Source of the DNA: Aneurinibacillus danicus
GTDB lineage: Bacteria; Bacillota; Bacilli; Aneurinibacillales; Aneurinibacillaceae
Length of the DNA stretch: 64,000 nt
Assembly: GCF_007991215.1 (NCBI RefSeq)
Contig: NZ_BJXX01000045.1
Span: 1-64,000 of the forward strand
Direction of reading: 5' to 3'
Of the stretch, positions 16,140 through 25,143 are shown in pieces. A program made the position numbers and the translations under genes. The notes under the pieces are model-generated. The model had not been told where the DNA came from, searched no databases, and was given only the letters and a program-made list of their open reading frames with translations. The stretch's first letter is position 1. Every line of letters begins with the position of its first letter.

Positions 16140-17210
16140 ATGACAGATGAATGGAGAACGATAAAGCCGGAGGTGCTCCTGCCTGCAGGGCGCATCTCTC
16201 CCGGTGAGGAAACAATGGGAGACACGCTAAACCGGCTTGTGTTTCAGGATATATACAGAGCAGTCAGCGAGGATGGCGCTCGGTACTTTCCCCGGTTAAC
16301 CGCCGCAGGTGACGTGGAGATCTGTATCGTATATGAAGACATTGAAAGCTTCAGCGAACAGGTGGACGCCCGTGTGTACCTGGATTTCTCGAGTTACAGG
16401 CAGAACTGGATAGCTGTGCTGTGGGTGGTGACGGACCCGGAGGACCCGCTCGGATATCCGCTCTCATTTCGTACAATGAATGAGGAAGAACGCTATCTGG
16501 CGGTTCGCTTTCTTGAACAGGAACACGTCTGGGTGCATTATTTGGCGGATATCGAAGAGGGAATCACTCATCTCTATTCGGAAGCTATTTCTTTTTCCGA
16601 AGAAGAAAAGGAAGAGGCGGGAAAGCTCCTTCTCGCTGCGTATCGGTATGATCCGGTCGGGCAAGAGGAGGAAGAGATGCCGGAGAAAACGATGGGCGGA
16701 GAAGAACTGGCCCAAAATCGCCTCCTTGAGAGAGGATTCGCCTTTTATTTTGATTATCGGTTAATGGAGAATAGGTTCGGCGAAGAGGGGGCGCGGGAGC
16801 AAGTCATGGGAGCTGTATATCGTTCCCTGTGGATGATGCATCGTCATCCAAATGCACAGGCGCGCGATGCCGAGTTGCTTATATGGGTCGGTGAGAAAAC
16901 GGGAAAAAACCGGGCAGGGGAAGACACGCGCCTGCTGGTGGTAGCTATGACCCCGCAGTTGCTTGACGTGTACCAAATCGTGCATATGAGCGAGCTGGAA
17001 GCCAATCCGCTCGCCACGATGCTGATGGCGCTGACGGAGTATCAGTATCTCGAAGAGGAATACCCTCTTGAATACGGATACATCCCGATTGTCGGGTACG
17101 ATGGCGGTACGATTACCCATATAGAATGGAACGAGAATTCGTTTTTTTGGCTGGATGAAGCATATATTGCTATGTATCCGGAGCATACTTCCAGCCCCTA
17201 CCGCCTGTAG
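16140..17210 (+). CDS. Acidic protein of unknown function
   Basis: I do not recognise this 356-residue protein. It is acidic, with a Glu-rich stretch near residues 145-185, and has no signal peptide or membrane segment. Two alpha/beta halves appear to be joined by that linker, each with strands of the type WIAVLWVVTD and RLLVVAMTPQLLDVYQI. Similar strand patterns in the halves hint at a duplication, but this is weak. The start is ATG 16140, ten bases after GGAGGTG; the GTG at 16128 lies within that ribosome site. It seems to be in an operon with surE. Confidence 0.65.
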   Translation: MTDEWRTIKPEVLLPAGRISPGEETMGDTLNRLVFQDIYRAVSEDGARYFPRLTAAGDVEICIVYEDIESFSEQVDARVYLDFSSYRQNWIAVLWVVTDPEDPLGYPLSFRTMNEEERYLAVRFLEQEHVWVHYLADIEEGITHLYSEAISFSEEEKEEAGKLLLAAYRYDPVGQEEEEMPEKTMGGEELAQNRLLERGFAFYFDYRLMENRFGEEGAREQVMGAVYRSLWMMHRHPNAQARDAELLIWVGEKTGKNRAGEDTRLLVVAMTPQLLDVYQIVHMSELEANPLATMLMALTEYQYLEEEYPLEYGYIPIVGYDGGTITHIEWNENSFFWLDEAYIAMYPEHTSSPYRL

Positions 17211-17320
17211 TCTAGGCTGAAAAACCATCACGTGTAGCTGTCTAGTTCACAGGATTTGTGGTAAGATAAGGGGAGAGGAAAGGAAGTGAGTTCGATGGGA
17301 AATTCTATCGTATAGGAGAA

Positions 17321-17731
17321 GTGGCAGCACGTGCACAGCTAAGCAAGCGTACGATCGATTACTATACGAACCTGGGACTTCTGAATGCGCAGCGTTCAGA
17401 AGCGAATTACCGCCTCTATCCGGAAGAGACATTGGAACGCCTGAGGCTAATTGAGTGCTTTAAGCGCCAGAAACTAACGCTTGAAGAAATTAAAGAGCGA
17501 TTGGAGCAATGGCAGGTCGGCAGGGCACAGGGGGAAACGGCGGATGTTATGAAGTGCATGCAGGAGATACAAGGGGATATGCGCGAACTTGAAGAACGCG
17601 TACAAGAATTAACGCTGCGTCTGAAGAAGATGGATGAGAAGCAGGCGCGTCTGGTTGCCAGACAGCTATCGCTGCAGGGCAGTTCGCTTCTGCATACGCT
17701 GATGCTTTTGCTTGGCGATGCATCGTTTTAA
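17321..17731 (+). CDS. MerR-family regulator with disrupted or mis-read N-terminus
   Basis: The readable part (136 residues from GTG 17321) carries the MerR helix-turn-helix and wing (LSKRTIDYYTNLGLL, then NYRLYPEETLERLRLIE) and a long coiled coil near residues 75-115. The same frame is open upstream and encodes FYRIGEVAARA, the usual MerR N-terminus. No in-frame start codon exists, however: the ATG at 17295 is one frame off, at a GGG run. One extra G (GGGG) would give MGKFYRIGEVAARA. Either this is a sequencing error or a real frameshift, or translation starts at GTG 17321 without the first helix. The ligand is unknown. Confidence 0.6.
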   Translation: MAARAQLSKRTIDYYTNLGLLNAQRSEANYRLYPEETLERLRLIECFKRQKLTLEEIKERLEQWQVGRAQGETADVMKCMQEIQGDMRELEERVQELTLRLKKMDEKQARLVARQLSLQGSSLLHTLMLLLGDASF

Positions 17732-17784
17732 GAACATAATCTTTGTGGAAATTTTTGAGACAAAGATAAGGAGGCAATATAACC

Positions 17785-18468
17785 GTGGTATTTACGTGGA
17801 TGACTCCCTTGATTTTAGCGGCTTTTGCGCTGACCATCTGGGCGCAGTTCAAAGTGAAAGGGAATTTCAATAAGTTCTCTCAGGTTTCCGCACGCTCCGG
17901 AATGAGCGGTGCGGAAGTGGCACGGCGTATTCTTGATGATAACGGCTTGCACCATGTACCGGTGGAACCTGTACCCGGCACGCTGACGGACCATTTCGAT
18001 CCGATATCCAACGTAGTGCGCCTGTCGGAGCCTGTATACTATGGCAATTCCATTTCTTCGATTTCTGTTGCCGCACATGAAGTAGGTCATGCCATTCAGT
18101 ACAAAGAAGGCTATAGCATGCTGGTGCTTCGCCATCGCATGTTTCCGGTCGTAAATCTGACGTCCGGCATTGCGCCGTTTCTTTTGCTGGCAGGAATTTT
18201 CTTCAAGATGACGAACCTTCTGCTCATCGGGATTATTCTTTTTGCCGCAGCAGTGGCATTCCAGCTGGTTACCCTGCCGGTGGAATTTAATGCAAGCGCC
18301 CGGGCGAAGCGTTTGATGCTTGCGGAAGGGTTCGTGGCAAGCGACGAGAAGCGGGGCGTCGATAAGGTGCTGGGTGCCGCAGCGCTGACATATGTTGCAT
18401 CTACGCTGGTGGCGGTATTGCAACTGCTCGAATACATTTGGATTTTCACGTCTAACAATGAAGACTAA
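17785..18468 (+). CDS. YugP-type membrane zinc metallopeptidase
   Basis: This 227-residue protein has the HEVGH zinc motif at about residues 97-101, flanked by hydrophobic segments near residues 5-22, 125-165 and 205-222. The order matches YugP (putative neutral zinc metallopeptidase). A further conserved block, EFNASARAKRLM, probably supplies the third zinc ligand. Its substrate is not established. The start is GTG 17785 after AAGGAGGC. A terminator follows at 18481. Confidence 0.87.
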   Translation: MVFTWMTPLILAAFALTIWAQFKVKGNFNKFSQVSARSGMSGAEVARRILDDNGLHHVPVEPVPGTLTDHFDPISNVVRLSEPVYYGNSISSISVAAHEVGHAIQYKEGYSMLVLRHRMFPVVNLTSGIAPFLLLAGIFFKMTNLLLIGIILFAAAVAFQLVTLPVEFNASARAKRLMLAEGFVASDEKRGVDKVLGAAALTYVASTLVAVLQLLEYIWIFTSNNED

Positions 18469-18480
18469 TAGAAAATACAA

Positions 18481-18512
18481 TGGGCTGCGTGTAATGTTCG
18501 CAGCCCGTTTAT
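18481..18512 (+). terminator. Terminator after the metallopeptidase gene
   Basis: A GGGCTGCG / CGCAGCCC stem with a nine-base loop is followed by GTTTATAAA. Confidence 0.7.
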
Positions 18513-18583
18513 AAATCATTCAACCTGTGGTATAAATAAAACTATATGGGTAGATGCGTGAGTTTTATATTTTTTGTTGCGAC

Positions 18584-18625
18584 AAAGGAGGTGTATCTGT
18601 CATTCTCTAGAGTGACAGAGACTAG
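18584..18625 (+). promoter_or_regulatory. Split ribosome site with intervening hairpin
   Basis: AAAGGAGGTG (18584-18593) lies 32 bases before the TTG start at 18626. The bases between include a hairpin at 18597-18618 (CTGTCA / TGACAG with extended inner pairs and a TCTA loop). Folding it out leaves ten bases between the ribosome site and the TTG. Confidence 0.55.
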
Positions 18626-20005
18626 TTGAGTACTGACCCATTGTCTGCCTTACTTTACCTTGCTGCCGTCTTTTTTCTGGTCTTTTTAAACGGTTTTTTT
18701 GTGGCAGCGGAATTTGCGATTGTGAAGGTGCGGAGCACAAGGATTAATCAGCTTGTAATGGAAGGGAATAAGCGGGCCAATCTGGCGAAAAAGCTGACTG
18801 ACAATCTGGATGCCTATTTATCTGCGACCCAGCTCGGCATTACGCTCGCGTCATTGGGGCTTGGATGGATCGGGGAGCCGGCCATCGCAGAGTTGCTTGG
18901 ACCGGTCATGCAGGCGCTGTATGTACCGGAGACGCTTGTCCATACGCTCTCGTTTGTAATTGCTTTTGCGACGATTACGTTTCTTCACATTGTGCTGGGG
19001 GAATTGGCCCCGAAATCAATGGCCATTCAAAAAGCGGAGCCGACGACATTGTGGACAGCAGGACCATTAATTTTATTCTACAAAATTATGTACCCGTTCA
19101 TCTGGGCGTTAAATCGCGCCGCATTTTTCTTCCTGCGCTTTATCGGCATTCAGCCGACGACGGATCATGATTCGGCACATACCGAGGAAGAAATCCGAAT
19201 TTTGATGCAACAAAGCCACAAGAGCGGTTTAATTGACCAGACGGAATTGACATTGGTGGACAACGTATTCGAATTTGCGGAGCGCAACGCCCGCGAAATT
19301 ATGATTCCGCGTACCGACATGGTATGCGTATTCCAGGATGATCCGTTTGAAGACATATTTAAAACCGTCATGGAAGAGATGCACACCCGTTATCCGGTAG
19401 CTGACGGAGATAAAGACAATATTGTCGGGTTCGTCCATATTAAGGATATTTACCGTTTGTATATGAGCGAGAATCAGAATGAATTAAGTTCGATTGTCCG
19501 CCCGGTAGAGCGCGTGCCTGAATCGATTCATATCAGCGACTTGCTGAAGCAAATGCAGCGGAATCGTTCGCAGATGGCGATTGTTATCGATGAATATGGC
19601 GGTACGGCGGGTCTGGTGACCGTTGAGGATATCCTGGAAGAAATCGTAGGAGAAATCCAGGATGAATTCGACGAAGAACGCCCGCATATCGAGCAGAAAG
19701 CCGATACGACGTATTCGGTGGACGGTCGTCTGCTGATTGAGGAAGTCAATGATCGTTTTGGTTTGGAAATTAATTCCGATGACTATGACACGATCGGCGG
19801 TTGGGTATTCTCCCAGGTTGAATTTCCGCCTCAGGTAGGGCAGGCTGTATATGCGCACGGCTACGAATTCAGGGTAATTGAAGTAGATCACTTGCGGATT
19901 GTTCGATTGATGTTGCGCAAGCTGGATAAAGCTGAGGAAGCGGCCCTGCTGAAGAGCGAGAGCACCGGGGAAGAAGAAATATATGCAAGTGGAATGAAGG
20001 AATAG
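18626..20005 (+). CDS. Hemolysin/CNNM-family membrane protein (DUF21-CBS-CorC)
   Basis: This 459-residue protein has an N-terminal DUF21/CNNM membrane domain (about residues 1-180), with FLNGFFVAAEFAIVKVRSTR and LGITLASLGLGWIGEP. Paired CBS domains follow (about 200-330, IMIPRTDMV to VIDEYGGTAGLVT), and then the CorC/HlyC C-terminal domain. Relatives are implicated in magnesium or cobalt efflux. The frame opens with a stop just before TTG 18626, so TTG is the earliest possible start. Its ribosome site is set apart by a hairpin. Confidence 0.88.
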   Translation: MSTDPLSALLYLAAVFFLVFLNGFFVAAEFAIVKVRSTRINQLVMEGNKRANLAKKLTDNLDAYLSATQLGITLASLGLGWIGEPAIAELLGPVMQALYVPETLVHTLSFVIAFATITFLHIVLGELAPKSMAIQKAEPTTLWTAGPLILFYKIMYPFIWALNRAAFFFLRFIGIQPTTDHDSAHTEEEIRILMQQSHKSGLIDQTELTLVDNVFEFAERNAREIMIPRTDMVCVFQDDPFEDIFKTVMEEMHTRYPVADGDKDNIVGFVHIKDIYRLYMSENQNELSSIVRPVERVPESIHISDLLKQMQRNRSQMAIVIDEYGGTAGLVTVEDILEEIVGEIQDEFDEERPHIEQKADTTYSVDGRLLIEEVNDRFGLEINSDDYDTIGGWVFSQVEFPPQVGQAVYAHGYEFRVIEVDHLRIVRLMLRKLDKAEEAALLKSESTGEEEIYASGMKE

Positions 20006-20007
20006 CG

Positions 20008-20036
20008 AAAGGCCGCGGAGACGCGGCCTTTTTTAT
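20008..20036. terminator. Bidirectional terminator
   Basis: A perfect stem AAAGGCCGCG / CGCGGCCTTT with a GAGA loop and a T run separates convergent genes. Confidence 0.92.
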
Positions 20037-20040
20037 ACTT

Positions 20041-20724
20041 TTAATTCTTAACCTCTATTTTCTTTTTTTTCGACTTAGCCGGAAAACGGAAAAAGGACCA
20101 GGAAAATCCTTTTTTCCTTTTTTCCTCCTGCTTTTGCATCGCGCCGATCATCTGAATTTCGAAATTCATTTTACGCATTTCAAGTCGCAAATTTTCTTGC
20201 TTCTTCTCTATTTCTTCCATTTTACGGAGGATTTCTTTGTAGTATTGCGTAAGCATTAAATCTTCCGGCAGCGCCGTCTCTTTCTGCCGCTGGGCGGCTT
20301 GAGTCTCATAGGCCTGTCCGAGTTCATGGATAGTTTCGAATAGCTGCTGGCTTAGATGGCGTTCCATTTCGTTTATCCGATTAAATAGATATTGCGCTGT
20401 ATCATCCGTTTCCAGGCGGAGAAGCGGCTCGTCTTCTGGGGGAAGCCCGTAATCAATATCCAGCGTTTTTTTCTCAGGGAGAACTTTTTCGAGCAACAGC
20501 ACTTCTTCGACTTCTTTTAGCGTCTGGACTCCGGAATCTTTGACCCGCTTAATCTCGATGAGCAAATTGAACGCCTGCTCGCTTAAAAGAAAGTGTCCCT
20601 GACTGTTTTTCTGCAGTACCATATAAGGGCTGAACGTATCGATCCAATTTCGGATTGTCCGTACACTTACATCCAATTTTTCCGCTACATCTTTTGAGGC
20701 CATCCACATGCTATTGCTTTGCAT
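20041..20724 (-). CDS. MerR-like HTH protein with coiled coil (RacA-like)
   Basis: This 227-residue protein has an N-terminal MerR-type helix-turn-helix (SKDVAEKLDVSVRTIRNWI, about residues 9-27). A low-complexity acidic hinge follows, then a long coiled coil (about residues 115-200) and a very basic tail (KKGFSW to KSKKKKIEV). This layout resembles RacA, which anchors chromosome origins during sporulation, and DUF3967-type proteins; identity with RacA is not certain. The start is ATG 20724, nine bases after AAGGAGG. Two Spo0A-box-like sequences lie in the divergent promoter region. Confidence 0.65.
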   Translation of the reverse strand: MQSNSMWMASKDVAEKLDVSVRTIRNWIDTFSPYMVLQKNSQGHFLLSEQAFNLLIEIKRVKDSGVQTLKEVEEVLLLEKVLPEKKTLDIDYGLPPEDEPLLRLETDDTAQYLFNRINEMERHLSQQLFETIHELGQAYETQAAQRQKETALPEDLMLTQYYKEILRKMEEIEKKQENLRLEMRKMNFEIQMIGAMQKQEEKRKKGFSWSFFRFPAKSKKKKIEVKN

Positions 20725-20794
20725 TGTATTCATCCTCCTTGTCGTCACACGCTTTACAGTAAGAATACGGCATAAATGAAAAAGTTCCTACCTA

Positions 20795-20840
20795 CTCGAC
20801 AAAGGTTATCAAAAGAAGTGCCGTTTCGCTTTTTTCGACA
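20795..20840. promoter_or_regulatory. Two Spo0A-box-like sites
   Basis: CTCGACA (20795-20801, six of seven) and TTCGACA (20834-20840, exact, in a T/A-rich TTTTTTCGACAAAAAAA context) match the inverse of the 0A box TGTCGAA. They lie 39 bp apart between divergent genes. Confidence 0.4.
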
Positions 20841-20906
20841 AAAAAAGCATAAAAAACGCAAGTGCAGGCATACTATGAGTACTTTCACGGAAAGGACGGG
20901 AGATGT

Positions 20907-21110
20907 ATGGCTTTCATGAGAGGCAAACAGCAGGCGGAAGAGGTTCCTCTATTTGAGATGAGCGTATGGAACTGCACGAATGACGCGTGTAATGGGTGGA
21001 TGCGGAAGGATTATTCGTTCTCGGTGCAGCCTGTCTGCCCTCTCTGTCAGTCCGGCATGAGTGAGGGGGTGCGCATGCTGCCGCAGCTATCTCATTACAT
21101 CGGATCATAA
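20907..21110 (+). CDS. YdjO-like cold-inducible small zinc-ribbon protein
   Basis: This 67-residue protein carries a four-Cys pattern (WNCTNDACNGWMRKDYSF, then PVCPLCQSGM) and the SxGVRMLPQL tail seen in YdjO. The start is ATG 20907 with GGGAGATG upstream; an out-of-frame ATG lies four bases before it. The function of YdjO is not known beyond cold induction. Confidence 0.8.
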   Translation: MAFMRGKQQAEEVPLFEMSVWNCTNDACNGWMRKDYSFSVQPVCPLCQSGMSEGVRMLPQLSHYIGS

Positions 21111-21152
21111 AATATTGTTACAGGGGCTTTTGCACATGCAGAAGCCTTTTTT

Positions 21153-21345
21153 CTGTGAAAATCATGAGGAAAGAAGGAGAAAAAGAGGAAAGGAGATCCA
21201 GAGAAGAAAAAGGCGAACGCCTTTTTCCCCATTGAAATCCTCTCCTCCTTCTTTCCTCTCTTTTTCTTCGTACCGCAAAAGTCAGTTGTTCTTCCCACGA
21301 TTTTCATGCCGGGGTTGCGGCTGAGAAGCCGTAGTGGTTTTGTAT
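21153..21345. repeat. Dispersed hairpin repeat, copy C
   Basis: This copy is close to full length. Outer ends are CTGTGAAAATCATGAGG and GGGGTTGCGGCTGAGAAGCC, with complementary GGAGAAAAAG/CTCCTTCTTTCC-like arms and a core hairpin at 21206-21227 (GAAAAAGGCG / CGCCTTTTTC). It fills most of the gap between the YdjO-like gene and the second chemoreceptor gene. Confidence 0.85.
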
Positions 21346-21367
21346 ACAAAGCAATTTATATAAATTG
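21339..21367. promoter_or_regulatory. Twin perfect palindromes upstream of chemoreceptor
   Basis: TTTGTATACAAA (21339-21350) and CAATTTATATAAATTG (21352-21367) are each perfect palindromes, separated by one base. They lie about 100 bp before the ATG. The first overlaps the end of repeat copy C. Confidence 0.5.
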
Positions 21368-21463
21368 TTCTTAAATTCTTCCCAATTTATATATTGCTAA
21401 AAATAGGAAGTTGGTTATATAGTTAAAAAGTCGGAATTCGACAAATAGGGGGAGGAGAATGTC

Positions 21464-23437
21464 ATGAAGTCGTTGAGAAGCAAATTACTGGGAATGGTTT
21501 TGCCTATCCTGATTGTGTCGCTGTCGACCATTGCCTGGATTAACCATTCGAAAGCAACGGAGTTTCTCGAGCAGAATTTCAACGAAAAAGCGAATCTGCA
21601 GCTTACCGATTTGAAAAAGCAAATCACTACATGGCTTTCTGTACAGCAGAGTATATTAAATACTATTTCTCAAGCGGATGTTTTGAAAGAGAGTCCTCCT
21701 GAGACGGCCATTTCGTATTTGAAAAAACAATTAGAGATAAACCAGGAGTTCGATTATTTTTTTGTCAGCGATGAGAAGGGAAATACGTTAACCACGAACG
21801 GAGATCGGGCCAATGTTGCAGAACGTCCGTATTTTAAACAGGCGATGAGCGGGCTTTCCGCCATTTCCGATGTTATGGTAGCGAAGACCACCGGCAAAAA
21901 AATTGTTGTATTCGCCGTGCCGCTGGAGACAAAGACCGGCGAGCGCAAGGGAATTCTTGCCGGAGTCATTACGGCAGATTACATTACGAGCGTGATCTCG
22001 GACGTGAAACTCGGCAAAACGGGCTATGCCTTTATGACTCAGAAAGACGGAACAATTATCGCCCATCCGAAAAAAGATAAAATTCTTAAAGAGAATGTGC
22101 TGGAAAACCCAAACCAAGATCTCGTTTCCATTATTAAAGACTCGCAAAAGGGACAGACCGGTGCGAAGCGTTACGATTATGAAGGCGTCAGAAAAATAGG
22201 CTATTATACATTCATTCCAAAGACAAACTGGTCGCTTGTCATCACTGCTCCGGCACATGAAGCGACAGAACAGCTTTCGTATCTTGCAAAAATTTCACTG
22301 GCTACCGTTGTCGGAGTCTTAATTTTTACATGCATTGTCCTTATTCTTTTTGCATCCCGCTTTGTGCGTCCGATTCGCCAATTGAGCGATTTGACGTCTG
22401 AATTAGCGCAGGGGAATTTAACGGTACGTGCCAATGTGCGCGGCGAAGATGAGGTAGGAAAGCTAAGCGAGAACTTCGATAAGATGATCGAAAACATGAG
22501 CGGTATCGTAGAGACTATGAAGACAACCTCTGCACACCTGGAGCAATCGTCGCAAAATATGACGATTTCCAGCGAGGAAACGAAGCGAGCCGCCGAGGAG
22601 GTAGCGCTTACTATTCAGGATTTGGCGACCGGATCGACCAATATTGCCGACTCGGTCAGCGAGGTGACCGGGGAGATGGGGGCGATGAAGCATACGATTG
22701 ACAACATTTCACGTGAGGCGTCCCGTATGGTCGGGGCATTTACGAAAATGAACGGTCTATCCAGAGAAGGGCTTGATGCTTCCGAGCAGGCGATCAGCCG
22801 AATGCAGGATGTAGACGAGCGCATTCACCAATCTGCCCGGATGATGCACGAGCTTGAGGAAAAATCGAACGAAATCGGCAGCATTGTCACGCTGATTGCA
22901 AACATCGCCGAGCAGACGAATTTGCTTGCGCTCAATGCCAGTATTGAAGCGGCGCGGGCAGGTGAGCACGGTAAGGGATTCGCGGTCGTTGCGGGCGAAG
23001 TGCGTAAGCTCGCCGAGCAGACCAATCGGGCGACCGCACAAATACAGACGCTCATCTCCGATACGCAGAAAGAAGCGAATCGCGCTTCGCAATCGATTGC
23101 CGGAGGTGTATCCATCGTTCAAGAAGGCCGTACGATGGTTGAGAAAACCGGAAGCTATTTCTCGGAGATGGCCGGCATGATCGACGAGGTGACCGAGCTG
23201 GCCCGAGCGATTGCCGAGGAGCTTAAACAGGTAGAGCACAACGCCGTGATTGTGGCGGAATCGATGGAGAGCATTGCTGCCATTACAGAGGAAGCGTCGG
23301 CGAGCACGGAGCAGGTCAGTGCTTCCAGCCAGCAGCAGGCCGCATCAGCACAGGAGATTCTCATTGATAGTCATCGACTAAAAGAGCTGTCCATCCAGCT
23401 CCAGGAAGCCGTCAACCGTTTCCGTGTTCAACAATAA
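21464..23437 (+). CDS. Methyl-accepting chemotaxis protein with dCache sensor
   Basis: This 657-residue chemoreceptor has a membrane helix at about residues 7-27 and an extracellular double-Cache domain (about 30-275). The latter includes [22 protein letters not shown] and [17 protein letters not shown] second membrane helix (about 280-302), HAMP (303-355) and the methyl-accepting coiled coil follow, with tip [20 protein letters not shown]. dCache receptors commonly bind amino acids or carboxylates. GGGGGAGGAG precedes the ATG. Confidence 0.93.
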   Translation: MKSLRSKLLGMVLPILIVSLSTIAWINHSKATEFLEQNFNEKANLQLTDLKKQITTWLSVQQSILNTISQADVLKESPPETAISYLKKQLEINQEFDYFFVSDEKGNTLTTNGDRANVAERPYFKQAMSGLSAISDVMVAKTTGKKIVVFAVPLETKTGERKGILAGVITADYITSVISDVKLGKTGYAFMTQKDGTIIAHPKKDKILKENVLENPNQDLVSIIKDSQKGQTGAKRYDYEGVRKIGYYTFIPKTNWSLVITAPAHEATEQLSYLAKISLATVVGVLIFTCIVLILFASRFVRPIRQLSDLTSELAQGNLTVRANVRGEDEVGKLSENFDKMIENMSGIVETMKTTSAHLEQSSQNMTISSEETKRAAEEVALTIQDLATGSTNIADSVSEVTGEMGAMKHTIDNISREASRMVGAFTKMNGLSREGLDASEQAISRMQDVDERIHQSARMMHELEEKSNEIGSIVTLIANIAEQTNLLALNASIEAARAGEHGKGFAVVAGEVRKLAEQTNRATAQIQTLISDTQKEANRASQSIAGGVSIVQEGRTMVEKTGSYFSEMAGMIDEVTELARAIAEELKQVEHNAVIVAESMESIAAITEEASASTEQVSASSQQQAASAQEILIDSHRLKELSIQLQEAVNRFRVQQ

Positions 23438-23563
23438 CCGTGTACGATTTAACTTACCTCCGGGTATGCATCCCACAGGTCTTTTGCTGCTGGTTGCAAG
23501 GTCAAATAAGCTGTAGTACGATACTTTTATTGGCATATCAAAGGTAAGGAGAGAAAGAAAGAC

Positions 23564-23944
23564 ATGGATTGGTTAGCTGTAGCGTTGCTGGGACTTTTAC
23601 TTGTATTTATTTTCTTTCGCATACTGCCGCCGCGCGGAGTAAAAAGCATATCGGTGGATGAGTTGCAAGAAGTGTTGAAGCAGCCGAAAGGCAAACAGAT
23701 TATTGATGTGCGGGAGCCGAATGAATACCGGAGCGGACATATTCAGGGGGCGCGTAACATTCCGCTCGGCCAGGTAAAGTCGGCGGTCAACGGTATTCCG
23801 AAAGACAGAGAGACGTATCTGATTTGTGAGAGCGGATTCCGCAGTTCGCAGGCGGCCCGCATCCTCAAGAAGGAAGGCTTCAAGAACTTGTACAATGTAT
23901 CCGGTGGAATGAAACGCTGGCGGGGGAGGATCGTAAAAAAATAA
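23564..23944 (+). CDS. Membrane-anchored rhodanese-like protein
   Basis: This 126-residue protein has an N-terminal membrane helix (about residues 4-20) and one rhodanese domain with IIDVREPNEYRSGHIQGARNIP. The active-site loop CESGFRS contains Cys88, so sulphur transfer or persulphide chemistry is possible. The next gene, steA, is separated by a terminator-like hairpin. Confidence 0.88.
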   Translation: MDWLAVALLGLLLVFIFFRILPPRGVKSISVDELQEVLKQPKGKQIIDVREPNEYRSGHIQGARNIPLGQVKSAVNGIPKDRETYLICESGFRSSQAARILKKEGFKNLYNVSGGMKRWRGRIVKK

Positions 23945-23957
23945 ACGTATCAAACGG

Positions 23958-24005
23958 GAGAAGGACAAAACGCCGACAGGCGGGATTCCTTCTCTATTTT
24001 GTTTT
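23958..24005 (+). terminator. Terminator after the rhodanese gene
   Basis: An outer GAGAAGG / CCTTCTC stem and an inner CGCC / GGCG stem are followed by TATTTTGTTTT. Confidence 0.65.
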
Positions 24006-24060
24006 CGTATGGAACCGCTCTCTCTCTTCCATACTAAATAAGGAAGGAGATGAGCGGATT

Positions 24061-25143
24061 ATGTTTATGCGTCTGGGAAAGAACAACCGTATTGTCCGCG
24101 GCCCGGTTCGGTGCGGACATATTACAAAACATGTAACAGGATCGCTTCGTCCGGGCGATATTGCGGTTATTGCACATACGAATATCGATGAGCTGGCGGC
24201 CCGCGGGCTTATTGAGCGAAAAGTAAGAGCGGTGGTCAACTGTGCTGTATCGTTTACCGGAGAATATGAGGCGCATGGAGCACGGCTTTTGCTTGAAACA
24301 GGCATTCCGCTATACGAGTGCCCGAGCCGCCCCTATCTTTCAAGAGAGCTTGCTGACGGTGAAGAGGTGGTCATTGACGGCCATTATTTATTCCGGAAAC
24401 AGGACCGTACCATGTTGACCCGACTTGTGCCGGTAACGCGCGAAGAGTGGCAGGTGACCTATCGGAACGTGGAAAAAAACGCGCCCGAAAAGCTTGCTTC
24501 CTTTGTCGACAATACCATTCAGTACGCGCTGCAGGAGAAGGAGCGCTTATTTCGGCCGCTTGTCCGGCTCCCGCTTCGTACGACGCTTGCGGGCAGACAT
24601 GTGGTGGTGGTCTCGCGCGGCAGGCATTACAAAGAGGACCTACAGGCGTTATTCAGCTATGTTGCTGCGTACCGGCCGACGCTTATCGGTGTGGATGGCG
24701 GGAGCGACGCGCTGCTTGAGCAGGGATGGAAACCCGATATTATCATGGGTGATATGGATAGCGTAAGCGATGTGGCGCTTCGTGAGGCGAAGGATGTTGT
24801 TGTACATGCGTATGCGGACGGAAGTGCACCCGGCGAAAGCCGGATAAAGGCGTTGGGGGTACCGTATCATCTGCTGCAGGCTCCGGGAACAAGCGAGGAT
24901 ATGGCGCTTCTGTATGCTTACGAGAGCGGTGCGTCGTTGATTGTAGGTGTGGGCACCCACACGGCAATGGATGATTTCCTGGAGAAAGGACGCCAGGGAA
25001 TGGCGAGTACGCTGCTGGTGCGGATGAAGATTGGAGGCAGACTGGTGGATGCAAAAGGCATTCACCGCTTGTATCCGTCGATCATAAACACCGGACTGCC
25101 GTTCATGCGTTATTTAAAAATGCTTATGCAGGGAAAACGATGA
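24061..25143 (+). CDS. steA: SteA-like protein (thiamine pyrophosphokinase-like fold)
   Basis: This 360-residue protein matches SteA, linked in actinobacteria to the cytokinetic ring and cell separation. The N-terminal half has the FTGEYEAHGARLLLETGIPLYE region. The middle carries a thiamine-pyrophosphokinase-like catalytic motif, GVDGGSDALLEQGWKPDIIMGDMDS, near residues 213-237. A C-terminal hydrophobic end (about 330-355) may be a membrane segment. Its stop overlaps the start of the next gene (ATGA), giving a coupled three-gene operon with two envelope-polymer enzymes. Confidence 0.82.
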   Translation: MFMRLGKNNRIVRGPVRCGHITKHVTGSLRPGDIAVIAHTNIDELAARGLIERKVRAVVNCAVSFTGEYEAHGARLLLETGIPLYECPSRPYLSRELADGEEVVIDGHYLFRKQDRTMLTRLVPVTREEWQVTYRNVEKNAPEKLASFVDNTIQYALQEKERLFRPLVRLPLRTTLAGRHVVVVSRGRHYKEDLQALFSYVAAYRPTLIGVDGGSDALLEQGWKPDIIMGDMDSVSDVALREAKDVVVHAYADGSAPGESRIKALGVPYHLLQAPGTSEDMALLYAYESGASLIVGVGTHTAMDDFLEKGRQGMASTLLVRMKIGGRLVDAKGIHRLYPSIINTGLPFMRYLKMLMQGKR

